Part shown: positions 27,023-35,369 of the stretch, piece by piece
How positions within the stretch are numbered: position 1 is the stretch's first letter
Layout: each line of letters starts with the position of its first letter
Source: Clostridia bacterium
GTDB lineage: Bacteria; Bacillota; Clostridia; Peptostreptococcales; Anaerovoracaceae
Assembly: GCA_910575405.1 (NCBI GenBank)
Contig: CAJTER010000008.1
Span: 62,001-126,000 of the forward strand
Length of the DNA stretch: 64,000 bases
Reading direction: 5' to 3'
Notes under the pieces: generated by a model
Database searches by the model: none
What the model was told of the DNA's origin: nothing
The model's input: only the letters and a program-made list of their open reading frames with translations
Position numbers and translations under genes: made by a program

Positions 27023-27787
27023 ATGGAATACTTATTGAAAGTAAAAAACCTAATCAAAAAATATCAGGAAGGCGGCGCGGAGAGCAGAGCCGTAGACCAT
27101 GCGGACCTGCAGGTCCATGAGGGCGAGTTTATCATCATCATGGGCGCTTCCGGTTCTGGGAAAACAAGCCTGCTGCATCTAATTGCCGGCATCGACGTCC
27201 CTGACGAAGGAAGCATCCTGTATCAGGACGCTGTGGATTTTGGACATATGAACGATACAGAACGGGCCATGTTCAGACGTAAAAATATTGGAATCGTGTT
27301 TCAGCAGCAGTGTTTAATTCCAGACCTTACGGTTTATGAAAATATCATGCTGCCGATTATGCTGGCAGGAAGCGGGGCGGCGAAAGCTGGGATGAAGGAC
27401 ACCATCCAGGCTCTGTGCCGGCAATTTGGCTTGGAGAAACATATGAAAAAATACCCTGCTCAGTTATCCGGCGGTCAGCAGCAGCGCACTGCTATCCTGC
27501 GCGCCGTGATAAACAAGCCGCCCCTCCTGCTGTGCGATGAACCCACGGGAAGCTTGAATTCAGCGCAATCAGAGCTTGTAATGGATATGCTGGAGGAATT
27601 GAACCACAAAGGGCAGACCATTATTCTGGTTACACATGATGTTAAGGTAGCTTCCAGGGGCCAGCGGGTTGTCTACATCGCCGACGGCCGCATAACGGAT
27701 GAACTCAGACTTGCGGATGACCAGCTTCACCTGATGAATGGAAGAGAAGAGGCGCTTGCGCATTTTTTGCAGCAAAGGGGGTGGTAA
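27023..27787 (+). CDS. ABC exporter ATP-binding protein (MacB/LolD type)
   Basis: A 254-residue ATPase of the MacB/LolD/BceA group. It has Walker A GASGSGKTS near residues 39-47, the Q-loop in IVFQQQCLIPDLTVYENIMLP, the signature LSGGQQQRTAILRAV, and Walker B LLLCDEPTGSLN. The stop overlaps the permease start (TAATG). Together they form an FtsX-type exporter, often used for peptide efflux or bacitracin-like resistance. Confidence 0.9.
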   Translation: MEYLLKVKNLIKKYQEGGAESRAVDHADLQVHEGEFIIIMGASGSGKTSLLHLIAGIDVPDEGSILYQDAVDFGHMNDTERAMFRRKNIGIVFQQQCLIPDLTVYENIMLPIMLAGSGAAKAGMKDTIQALCRQFGLEKHMKKYPAQLSGGQQQRTAILRAVINKPPLLLCDEPTGSLNSAQSELVMDMLEELNHKGQTIILVTHDVKVASRGQRVVYIADGRITDELRLADDQLHLMNGREEALAHFLQQRGW

Positions 27788-30150
27788 TGTTGAAAGTCGT
27801 TTTTATGTGCGCCCTATCAAAGATAAAAAGAAAGCGGGTTCCCAATTTGCTCCTGGGAATCTGTATTGTAATTACCACAGCGCTGCTGGTCAATGCCTTT
27901 ATCCTGATAAGAGAGCTGGATACCATCTTTGACAGGGCCTACGAGGAAATGGACGGGCCGCAGATGTGCTGTCTGTGGAACAGAGAAACGCTTCCGCCGG
28001 ACCGTATCCGGCAGTATCTAGACGGCTGGCAGGAGGACCTTACCTACCAAATCACGGAAAAGACAAAGACCATTGATTATATGGAAAAAGGCGGTAAAAG
28101 ACTGAGCAACGGAATTCTGCTGGAGCTTCCGCAAACCGCGGGACGCCAGATGCTTTCTCCCAAAATGCCAGACAGCGAAACACCTGAACCGCCCGGCCAA
28201 AACCAGATATGGATCACAACCAAGATGGCAAATATCCTGGGATTGAAAACAGGAGATGACCTTGTTCTCAAGTTGGCCGATCAAGCCGCCAGGGTAAGGG
28301 TCGCAAAGGTTGTTTCGGATCCTGTTTTTGGTAGCGGCAGTACAAATGTTTACCGCATGTGGTGCGGCTTCGGTCAGCTTTCCAGTTTCCCGCTGTCCGA
28401 AAACAACGCGGCCAGTTACCTGGAAATCCAATTCAAAGAATACAGTCCTCAGGCGGAGCGGAACTTTATCAGCCAGGCGGAAGCCCATTTCAACATACCA
28501 TTTGGAGACACAGTCTACACGTATGACAGAATAAAGAGCGGATATACAGGGCCGTATCAAATGATAGGCGCGGCATTATGCCTGCTCAGCGTCATTCTGG
28601 CCGGCACAATTCTTGCGCTGACCTTATTTTTGATTCGCAGCGATATGGATGAAGATATCCGGACGATTGGTATATACAAATCATTAGGCATGACGGGAAG
28701 GCAGATCGCGGGCATCTATCTGGGCTGTTATGGAATGATCAGCCTTGCAGGGGCCTCTGCGGGGAGTATCTTGGGTGGCCAGTTCAGCAAAACTATTATA
28801 GCAAAGGTTCTGGGAGACATTGGGCTGTATACCTTTTCCTTCGGCAGCATCTGGGTTTATCAGATTCTGGCCGGAATTCTCATGCTGGCCGCAGTGACCG
28901 TCCTCTGCCTTTGCGCCATATTTAAGGTTCGAACATTAAACGCGGCTCATGCTGTCAGAACGGGTTCCTGGAAAATAAAGGAGAGGAGGCAAAAGGAATC
29001 CAAGGGAGCGTATTATGGCGGCGGGGCATCTTTTGAACGTTATTACGCTGTCAGAGGAATGAAAAACAGGAAGGCCAGGTATGCGTATATAGCAGGCGCG
29101 GCTCTCATATTGGGGTGCCTTTCCATTACCTGTCTGGGATGTTTGAACGCAGTTCAAAATATTGACCGGGACCCGGAGCTTTGGGGCTTTATAAAAACGG
29201 ATATTTACGTCACATCGCAGGAAGATACGCCGGTGAGCCATATTATAGCGGAATTGGAAAAGGATCCGCAGATCCTGTATACCTATGGGGCAAATAAAAT
29301 AACTTCCCAGTATAAGCCTGCTGCAAAAGAAACCTGGCGGAGCATTGCTACAGAAGTATACCAGCTGCCGTGGCGGGAGGAAGTCAAAGACAGATCCCTT
29401 TGGGGCAGACGTCCTCTGCGGGAAAACGAGATAGGAATTGGAATGGCGCTGGCCCGGGAATATGGACTGCAGGTGGGCGACAGCATGGAGCTGGTGATAA
29501 ACGGTAAAAAAGTGCAATATCGGATCACAGGAATTTTTCAGACGCTTTCCAACTATGGAAACGTCATACGAATGGTGACAAAGGATCTGGATCAGTTCGT
29601 AAAAAGAAGCGGCGCTTACGCGGATTATATGCTGGTGCTGGCTGACAGCGCCCGTAAATGGGAATCCGCGAAAGAACTGGCGGAGCGGTACGGCGGGAAG
29701 TTTTCCTTTATTGCCTCAAAGTCAAATGGAGAAAACATCACAGGTGTTCTTGCTCCTGCTGTCGGAATGATGTTAACCGTCCTGCTCATTGTCTCGCTTC
29801 TGATTGCCGTGAATCTTACCTTTTTGCTGATTCGGCGGGAGCAAAAGCTCATCGGGCTGCTGAAGGCGGTAGGGATGACATCCCGGCAGATCGTGAAAAT
29901 TTATTCCTGGAGAAACGGCCTGGCCGCCTTGGCAGGAAACAGCCTGGGGCTCCTGCTGGGTATATGGGCGATTCCCAAATTGCTTAGCCCCTATGCGGCA
30001 GCTTTGGGACTTTCCGAATTTCCCTTTGTGAATTCCCTGGCAGGAACAGCCGTAAGCTTTTTCGCGCTGCCGCTTTGTATCCTTTTGAGCACCTACGCCG
30101 TTATAAACGCAATCGGCAGAGTAACGGTAAAGCAGCTGGTGAGTGAATGA
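27787..30150 (+). CDS. FtsX-type ABC exporter permease
   Basis: A permease of about 787 residues with one N-terminal helix, a large outer domain (about 50-240), three helices, a second outer domain, and three more helices at the C-terminus. The two FtsX repeats are visible as IYKSLGMTGRQIAGIYLG and LLKAVGMTSRQIVKIYSW. The ATG at 27787 sits in a TAATG overlap behind AAAGGGGG, preferred over the GTG six bases earlier. No two-component genes adjoin, so control is likely through the XRE protein. Confidence 0.88.
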   Translation: MLKVVFMCALSKIKRKRVPNLLLGICIVITTALLVNAFILIRELDTIFDRAYEEMDGPQMCCLWNRETLPPDRIRQYLDGWQEDLTYQITEKTKTIDYMEKGGKRLSNGILLELPQTAGRQMLSPKMPDSETPEPPGQNQIWITTKMANILGLKTGDDLVLKLADQAARVRVAKVVSDPVFGSGSTNVYRMWCGFGQLSSFPLSENNAASYLEIQFKEYSPQAERNFISQAEAHFNIPFGDTVYTYDRIKSGYTGPYQMIGAALCLLSVILAGTILALTLFLIRSDMDEDIRTIGIYKSLGMTGRQIAGIYLGCYGMISLAGASAGSILGGQFSKTIIAKVLGDIGLYTFSFGSIWVYQILAGILMLAAVTVLCLCAIFKVRTLNAAHAVRTGSWKIKERRQKESKGAYYGGGASFERYYAVRGMKNRKARYAYIAGAALILGCLSITCLGCLNAVQNIDRDPELWGFIKTDIYVTSQEDTPVSHIIAELEKDPQILYTYGANKITSQYKPAAKETWRSIATEVYQLPWREEVKDRSLWGRRPLRENEIGIGMALAREYGLQVGDSMELVINGKKVQYRITGIFQTLSNYGNVIRMVTKDLDQFVKRSGAYADYMLVLADSARKWESAKELAERYGGKFSFIASKSNGENITGVLAPAVGMMLTVLLIVSLLIAVNLTFLLIRREQKLIGLLKAVGMTSRQIVKIYSWRNGLAALAGNSLGLLLGIWAIPKLLSPYAAALGLSEFPFVNSLAGTAVSFFALPLCILLSTYAVINAIGRVTVKQLVSE

Positions 30151-30170
30151 GAGATATCCCTCTATCGTGT

Positions 30171-30210
30171 AATTAGCCCAAATACTACCTTGGAAGTATT
30201 TGGGCTAATT
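30171..30210. terminator. strong inverted repeat after the exporter, possible terminator
   Basis: A perfect 16-bp inverted repeat (arms 30171-30186 and 30195-30210, 8-base loop) starts 20 bp after the permease stop. There is no T-run beyond the arm end (TAATT), so termination is likely but not certain. Confidence 0.5.
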
Positions 30211-30236
30211 GGCTCTCCAAGCGCTCTGTTTTATTA

Positions 30237-30258
30237 TAACCGGTCACATTACTGGTTA
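30237..30258 (+). promoter_or_regulatory. LacI-type operator at the regulator gene
   Basis: A 22-bp imperfect palindrome (TAACCGG ... CTGGTTA) matches the operator of the sugar operon at 25834-25855 in spacing and half-sites. It ends 8 bp before the -35 element of the regulator gene. Confidence 0.75.
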
Positions 30259-30266
30259 TTTTTTTA

Positions 30267-30295
30267 TTGATTTTATACATCCGCGTTGGTATAAT
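30267..30295 (+). promoter_or_regulatory. promoter of the LacI-type regulator
   Basis: TTGATT (30267-30272), a 17-base spacer and a consensus TATAAT (30290-30295) lie 45 bp upstream of the start codon. Confidence 0.75.
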
Positions 30296-30339
30296 GAAGA
30301 GATGGATTAGTATTTTATGGAAGGAGCAGAGGGCAGACT

Positions 30340-31374
30340 ATGAGCAGGAAAAAGGTTACTTTCGCGGATATTGCCGAATATACGAATTTCTCAAAAACAA
30401 CCATCTCCAGGTATTTTAATAACCCGGATTCTCTTACAATCGAAAACCAGGAGAAAATCGCGCAGGCTTTAGATGAGCTGGGCTATCAGGAAAATAAGCT
30501 GGCAAGAGTTCTGGCAAATGGAAAAAGTGAATTTGTGGGAATCATTGTTCCCAATATCTATCTTCACTATTACGCGGAAATGCTGAACCAGATTTTGTCC
30601 ACTTATGGGGAGCACAATTACAAGTTTCTCGTTTTTATCGGAGATAATGATAAGAAGATCGAGCAAACGTATATTAATGAGCTTTTGGCCTACAAAATCG
30701 AGGGTCTCATCGTGCTGAGCCATACCACAACCTCAGAAGAGCTGGCCTCCTATCAAATTCCTGTGGTTACCATAGAGCGGGAGTCGGCGCATGTATGCAG
30801 CGTTTGTACGGATAATTATCTGGGCGGCGTCCAGGCTACCAGCCTGCTGATAAAGAACAATTGCTCCAGGCTGATTCACATTAATTCCAATACCCCTGAA
30901 TATGTACCGGCCTACGGGCGAATCAGAGGCTTTGAGGATACCTGCAAAACGAGCAATGTGCCTTATGAAATTATCACCGCCGACTTTGGCCCTACTTATG
31001 ACAGTACTGTGGAGCATATCGGCCGGATTTTTAACCGGATTGAACAGATGGGAGATGAAAAAAAGGGGATTTTCTTTGCTAATGATACGTACACAAATAT
31101 CTTTCTCAATTTTATTATCCGAAAATACGGATCCCTTCCGCCCCATTACCGCCTGGTAGGGTTTGATAATTCGCCTATCGCAAGCGAGGCTGTCTTTCCT
31201 ATCACGACAATCGGGCAGCAGATTGAAACTATGGTGCGAAATGCCATGGAGCTTTTGATCCTGCAGATGAATGAGATGAAAAAAAGAGTGCCAAAGCCGC
31301 TTTCTGCGCCGATCCACAGGCAGGTGGCCCCTGTGCTGATCCAGCGGGATACGACGGATCCGTGTACGATGTAA
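30340..31374 (+). CDS. LacI-family regulator of the sucrose/FOS operon
   Basis: A 344-residue LacI/GalR-family repressor. The N-terminal helix-turn-helix is VTFADIAEYTNFSKTTISRYFN (split here as FADIAEYTNF and SKTTISRYFN), with the minor-groove hinge helix near ENKLARVLANGKSEFVGIIV. The rest is a periplasmic-binding-like ligand domain (FFANDTYTNIFLNFII, YRLVGFDNSP). Matching operators at its own promoter and at the sugar operon promoter indicate autoregulation and control of sucrose uptake. The shared operator is seen; the ligand is inference. Confidence 0.88.
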   Translation: MSRKKVTFADIAEYTNFSKTTISRYFNNPDSLTIENQEKIAQALDELGYQENKLARVLANGKSEFVGIIVPNIYLHYYAEMLNQILSTYGEHNYKFLVFIGDNDKKIEQTYINELLAYKIEGLIVLSHTTTSEELASYQIPVVTIERESAHVCSVCTDNYLGGVQATSLLIKNNCSRLIHINSNTPEYVPAYGRIRGFEDTCKTSNVPYEIITADFGPTYDSTVEHIGRIFNRIEQMGDEKKGIFFANDTYTNIFLNFIIRKYGSLPPHYRLVGFDNSPIASEAVFPITTIGQQIETMVRNAMELLILQMNEMKKRVPKPLSAPIHRQVAPVLIQRDTTDPCTM

Positions 31375-31391
31375 TGGTTATTTATGGAAAA

Positions 31392-31420
31392 TTGACAATT
31401 TGCCCCTGACACTTTATAAT
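31392..31420 (+). promoter_or_regulatory. consensus promoter of the PAS-protein gene
   Basis: TTGACA (31392-31397), a 17-base spacer and TATAAT (31415-31420) form a perfect sigma-A promoter 50 bp before the start codon. Confidence 0.85.
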
Positions 31421-31470
31421 GAAGAAAGATCTTGATGTACTTGAATGCTGACTTACTTGGAGGTACGGCT

Positions 31471-32316
31471 ATGGGCGATAATATTTTCCATGACTTTGAA
31501 CATGACCGGCAATATGCAGAAGATCTTTTAGACAATATTTCTTCCGGAATCTGTCTCTTTGCCATATCTGATGAAATCAAATTTCTTTATTTTAACCGGG
31601 CGGCGGACGAGCTGTTTGGCTATGAGAAAGGCGGGCTTCTTGCCTTGACGCAGGAGGATTCTCTTGCCCTTTTTCACCCTGATTTTGAAGATCGCCTTTA
31701 TAGCGAAATGGTTGCCACTCTGCGTGAAGAGCGGCTCTTTAACTATGACTGCCGCATCCTCTGCCAGGACGGAACCTACAAATGGACAAACCTTTCCGCC
31801 CAGCTACAGCAAAAGGAGGGGGGCTGTCTGTCCTTTTACTGCGTTCTTTCTCCTACCAGAGCGCCTTCGGATATGCTGCTGAAGGGCTGCCATTTTCTCA
31901 TCACATCGCGCCCCGGACCTGACTGCACGATTCTGACGGATCTCATCCTGGAAATGGGCGGCACCTATGATCTGACTGCCAGCGCGCCAGAGGCACTGGA
32001 GCTTTTTGCCCAGTCCGATTATTATCACAGCATTTTTATTACCAGAGCGCCCGCAAGGTATTTGGGCAGCGCCATTTGCCGGGTGAATTCCCAGATTTCC
32101 GCCATGAACGGGTTTGAGCTGGCTAAGGATATCCGCTACTGCAGCACGCCTGCCGGAGAAACGGTGCCCATTATTCTTCTGGCCTCGGATGAGGACGAAG
32201 AAAAGGAAGACATTCTGGAAGCCGCAGAAGAGCTTGGAATTCAGGTGTTTTTCAGACGGCCTCTTGATGAAAAGGAGCTGGCCTCTTTTTTGAGCAGTCT
32301 GTCCGAAGCTTCCTAA
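31471..32316 (+). CDS. PAS domain protein with degenerate receiver-like domain
   Basis: A protein of about 281 residues starting at the ATG after GGAGGTACGGCT. Residues about 15-130 form a PAS domain (YAEDLLDNISSGICLF ... FLYFNRAADELFGYEKG ... CQDGTYKWTNLSA). The C-terminal half resembles a response-regulator receiver (MNGFELAKDIR, VPIILLASDEDEE, VFFRRPLDEKEL). The phospho-accepting Asp after strand 3 is replaced (SIFITRAP), and the conserved Lys of the KP motif is Arg. It is therefore likely a pseudo-receiver that does not take a phosphate. There is no kinase, GGDEF or DNA-binding output domain. The signal and partner are unknown. Confidence 0.7.
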   Translation: MGDNIFHDFEHDRQYAEDLLDNISSGICLFAISDEIKFLYFNRAADELFGYEKGGLLALTQEDSLALFHPDFEDRLYSEMVATLREERLFNYDCRILCQDGTYKWTNLSAQLQQKEGGCLSFYCVLSPTRAPSDMLLKGCHFLITSRPGPDCTILTDLILEMGGTYDLTASAPEALELFAQSDYYHSIFITRAPARYLGSAICRVNSQISAMNGFELAKDIRYCSTPAGETVPIILLASDEDEEKEDILEAAEELGIQVFFRRPLDEKELASFLSSLSEAS

Positions 32317-32408
32317 TACAGTATCCTTCTTGTATTGTCTTGAACGTAACATGCTATATCCGTAACCATGTTTCCCTTGTGCTCATATCATAAGGCGGGA
32401 GGGATTTT

Positions 32409-33236
32409 ATGAGTTATACAGCACGTCTCAACAGAGCCTTTTGTCATGCGCCTCGCCTTTCGCTGACAGGTGACAGCCGCTATATTCTCATCAGCGACTG
32501 CCACCGGGGAAACGGGACCTCAAACGACAATTTTCTGAAAAACCGGCACCTTTACCAGGCTGCCTTAGAATACTACTATCGCAATCACTATACATATATT
32601 GAACTGGGAGATGGGGATGAATTATGGGAAAATCGCAGCATGGGCCCCATCATTCAGATTCATGACCAAATTTTCAACCTGCTTTTCCAATTTTATCAGC
32701 AGGGCCGCCTTTATTTCCTCCACGGCAATCATGACATGGTCAATGCCAGGCCTGCGCCTATCGGCTTTCCCTCCATTCCTCATTATCCCGGGTTGATTCT
32801 GGAAGATGCGGCAGGCGGCCGCGATCTGTATCTGACCCACGGACATCAGGCAGATCTGTTAAACTCCCGCTTCTGGAAGCTGTCCCGCTTTCTGGTTCGC
32901 TATGTGTGGAAGCCTCTGGAGCACTTTGGCGTTCTCGATCCTACCAGCGCGGCAAAAAACAACCACAGGAAAAGCAAGACGGAAAAGAAGCTGTCTTCCT
33001 GGGCAGATGCTGCGGGGCGTATCCTCATCTCCGGCCATACCCACAGACCTCGCCTTGAAGCTGGCACTTGTTCTTATTTTAATACGGGAAGCTGCGTCCA
33101 TCCTTACGGGATTACAGGAATCGAGATTTCGGGCCGCAGCCTCACCCTTGTAAAATGGGTAGAAAAAGCCGGTGAGGATATGGTTCTCTATGTCTCCCGC
33201 CAGGAACTGGAAGGGCCGGTGCGGCTGCCGGAATAG
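32409..33236 (+). CDS. calcineurin-like metallophosphoesterase
   Basis: A 275-residue two-metal phosphoesterase. The motifs appear in order: SDCHRG (Asp30, His32), GDGDELW (Asp68, in place of the usual GDxxD), HGNHDM near residues 105-110, THGHQAD, and SGHTHRP. The layout is close to LpxH-like and YbbF-like hydrolases, but lipid A is not expected in this organism, so the substrate is open. The start follows GGGAGGGATTTT. It lies between the PAS gene and the MarR gene on the same strand. Confidence 0.82.
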   Translation: MSYTARLNRAFCHAPRLSLTGDSRYILISDCHRGNGTSNDNFLKNRHLYQAALEYYYRNHYTYIELGDGDELWENRSMGPIIQIHDQIFNLLFQFYQQGRLYFLHGNHDMVNARPAPIGFPSIPHYPGLILEDAAGGRDLYLTHGHQADLLNSRFWKLSRFLVRYVWKPLEHFGVLDPTSAAKNNHRKSKTEKKLSSWADAAGRILISGHTHRPRLEAGTCSYFNTGSCVHPYGITGIEISGRSLTLVKWVEKAGEDMVLYVSRQELEGPVRLPE

Positions 33237-33283
33237 GAAGCTTTGTGCCCGGCTCACAGGCAAATATTTTGGTTAATTTCTTC

Positions 33284-33339
33284 TTGACTTAAGTCCGAAA
33301 TCATACTATAATATTCTACCATCGAGTCCGATATCGTAC
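33284..33339 (+). promoter_or_regulatory. marR promoter with two MarR operators
   Basis: TTGACT (33284-33289) and TATAAT (33307-33312) are 17 bases apart. Two near-palindromic sites, GTCCGAAATCATAC (33293-33306, in the spacer) and GTCCGATATCGTAC (33326-33339, after the -10), start 33 bp apart on the same helix face. This is a classic autorepression layout. Confidence 0.8.
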
Positions 33340-33363
33340 CTTTATTCTGAGGAGGAAATTTTA

Positions 33364-33795
33364 GTGGAACCGCAAAATATGCTGATGGAATTTAACATGC
33401 TGTACAAGGAAATGGATGAGTTTTACCACAAAGCCGCCCTGAAGCTGGGCCTTTCGGACAGCGCCTTTTTCATCCTTTACGCCCTCTACGAGCAGGGAGA
33501 CGGCTGTCTGCAGCGGGATATCTGCAATGCCTTTTTCTTCAGCAAACAGACTGTAAACTCTTCCATAAAAAAGCTGGAGCAGGAGGGGTATCTTGCCCTT
33601 GAAGCTGGAAAGGGCCGGGACAAGCACATTCACATTAGGGAGAAAGGCCGCCGGCTTTTGGACGAGAAGATCCGACCTGTGGTGGAAATCGAAGAGCTGG
33701 CCTTTGCTCGCATGACCGAAAGGGAAAGCCGCCGCCTTCTGCAGCTGACCCGCAAATATCTGAACAATCTTCAGGCTCAGCTAAAGGAGTTATAA
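33364..33795 (+). CDS. MarR-family repressor
   Basis: A 143-residue winged-helix regulator starting with GTG after GAGGAGG. The recognition helix region is CLQRDICNAFFFSKQTVNSSIKK-like (seen as FFSKQTVNSSIKKLEQEGYL), and the wing is EAGKGRDKHIHIREKGRRLL. Its own promoter carries two matching palindromes. The MATE gene 81 bp downstream is the likely regulated target. Confidence 0.9.
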   Translation: MEPQNMLMEFNMLYKEMDEFYHKAALKLGLSDSAFFILYALYEQGDGCLQRDICNAFFFSKQTVNSSIKKLEQEGYLALEAGKGRDKHIHIREKGRRLLDEKIRPVVEIEELAFARMTERESRRLLQLTRKYLNNLQAQLKEL

Positions 33796-33876
33796 TCCCT
33801 GAAGGCCGGGCCTCTGATCTAGGCCTGACAATTTACGAAATAGCTAAATGGCTGCAAATGATAAAGGAGTATTTTT

Positions 33877-35208
33877 ATGAGAATCCAATTGTCTGATCAC
33901 TTTACATACAAGCGCCTGCTGCGCTTTGTTATTTCCCCTGTGCTGATGATGATCTGCACCTCGCTGTATGGCATAATAGACGGTATCTTTGTATCCAATC
34001 TGGTGGGAAAAACGCCCTTTGCTGCTGTAAATCTGATCATGCCGATTATGATGGGAGTTGCTGCCATTGGCTTTATGCTGGGGACCGGCAGCAGCGCTCT
34101 GGTAGCCAAAACTCTGGGAGAAGGAAAGCCGGATCTGGCCAATCGGTATTTTTCCATGATCATCTGCGCTGCTGCTGCGATGGGTCTCCTTTTTTCTCTG
34201 CTGGGCATGGTCTTTATCCGGCCTATCTCCATATTTCTGGGCGCAGAGGGCGAGCTTTTGGAAAACTGCGTGATTTACGGCCGCATTCTCTTTATTTCGG
34301 AAACCGCCTTTATTTTGCAGTACGTGTTCCAGAGCTTCTGCACGACTGCGGAAAAACCGGAAATGACTCTGAAAATCTCCATTGCCGCCGGTCTGACCAA
34401 TATGGTTCTTGATTTTCTCTTTATTGCCGTCTTTGGCTGGGGGATCGCCGGAGCTGCGGCAGCTACCTGCCTGGGAGAAATTGTGGGAGGCGTTGTGCCG
34501 CTCATTTACTTTATGCGAAAAAATAACAGCCTGCTGCAGCTGAAAAAGCCTGCTTTTTACGGGCGCGCCCTTCTGAAGGCCTGCACCAACGGCTCTTCGG
34601 AAATGGTCACAAATCTGTCCTCCTCTATTGTAAATATCCTCTACAATTTCCAGCTCATGCGCCTTGCCGGGGAAAATGGCGTTGCTGCTTACGGCATCAT
34701 CATGTATACCAATTTTATTTTTATCGGTATCTTTTTGGGGTATTCTATCGGAAGCGCGCCCATTACCGCCTATCATTACGGTGCGGGAAATCACAGCGAA
34801 CTGAAAAATATGCTGAAAAAAAGCCTCACCCTTATGGCCTGCGGAGGGTTCCTTTTGATGCTTTTAGCAGAGCTTTTTGTTTCGCCTCTTGTCCGCATTT
34901 TTGCCAGCTATGATCCGGAACTGTTTGTCATGACCTGCCACGGTTTTCGCATTTACGCCATCGCTTTTCTCATGATGGGCATCAGCATCTGGGGCTCCTC
35001 CTTTTTTACGGCACTTGGAAACGGCGCTGTTTCCGCGGCGATTTCTTTCTTACGAACCCTTGTTTTTGAAATCGGAGCAGTCCTCCTTCTGCCTCTGCTG
35101 CTGGGCATCGACGGAATCTGGCTGTCTATCGTAATGGCTGAACTCATGTCTATAACCGCTACATCTCTCTTTCTTTTCGCAAAGAGGAAGCGGTACCATT
35201 ACTGGTAA
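33877..35208 (+). CDS. MATE-family efflux transporter
   Basis: A 443-residue protein with twelve hydrophobic helices of the MATE (NorM/MepA) family. Typical segments are SLYGIIDGIFVSNLVGKTP and GFMLGTGSSALVAKTLGEG in the N-lobe and GYSIGSAPITAYHYGAGNH in the C-lobe. It exports cationic drugs or metabolites using an ion gradient. The start follows AAAGGAGTATTTTT. Its position after marR resembles the MepR-MepA pair of Staphylococcus, which suggests drug-inducible efflux. Confidence 0.9.
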   Translation: MRIQLSDHFTYKRLLRFVISPVLMMICTSLYGIIDGIFVSNLVGKTPFAAVNLIMPIMMGVAAIGFMLGTGSSALVAKTLGEGKPDLANRYFSMIICAAAAMGLLFSLLGMVFIRPISIFLGAEGELLENCVIYGRILFISETAFILQYVFQSFCTTAEKPEMTLKISIAAGLTNMVLDFLFIAVFGWGIAGAAAATCLGEIVGGVVPLIYFMRKNNSLLQLKKPAFYGRALLKACTNGSSEMVTNLSSSIVNILYNFQLMRLAGENGVAAYGIIMYTNFIFIGIFLGYSIGSAPITAYHYGAGNHSELKNMLKKSLTLMACGGFLLMLLAELFVSPLVRIFASYDPELFVMTCHGFRIYAIAFLMMGISIWGSSFFTALGNGAVSAAISFLRTLVFEIGAVLLLPLLLGIDGIWLSIVMAELMSITATSLFLFAKRKRYHYW

Positions 35209-35369
35209 GCGAGCACGCTCCCAGTATGATCATGGGGTGCGCCTTCGTTCCGATCAGCCCTTTTCCCTCTGCGGGTAATGAAAAATAGTGAAAAAATAGT
35301 GAAATTATAATGGAATTTTTGCTGAAAAGGGATATAATAGTCTGTAACGATCCGCATGTGAGGTGACCC

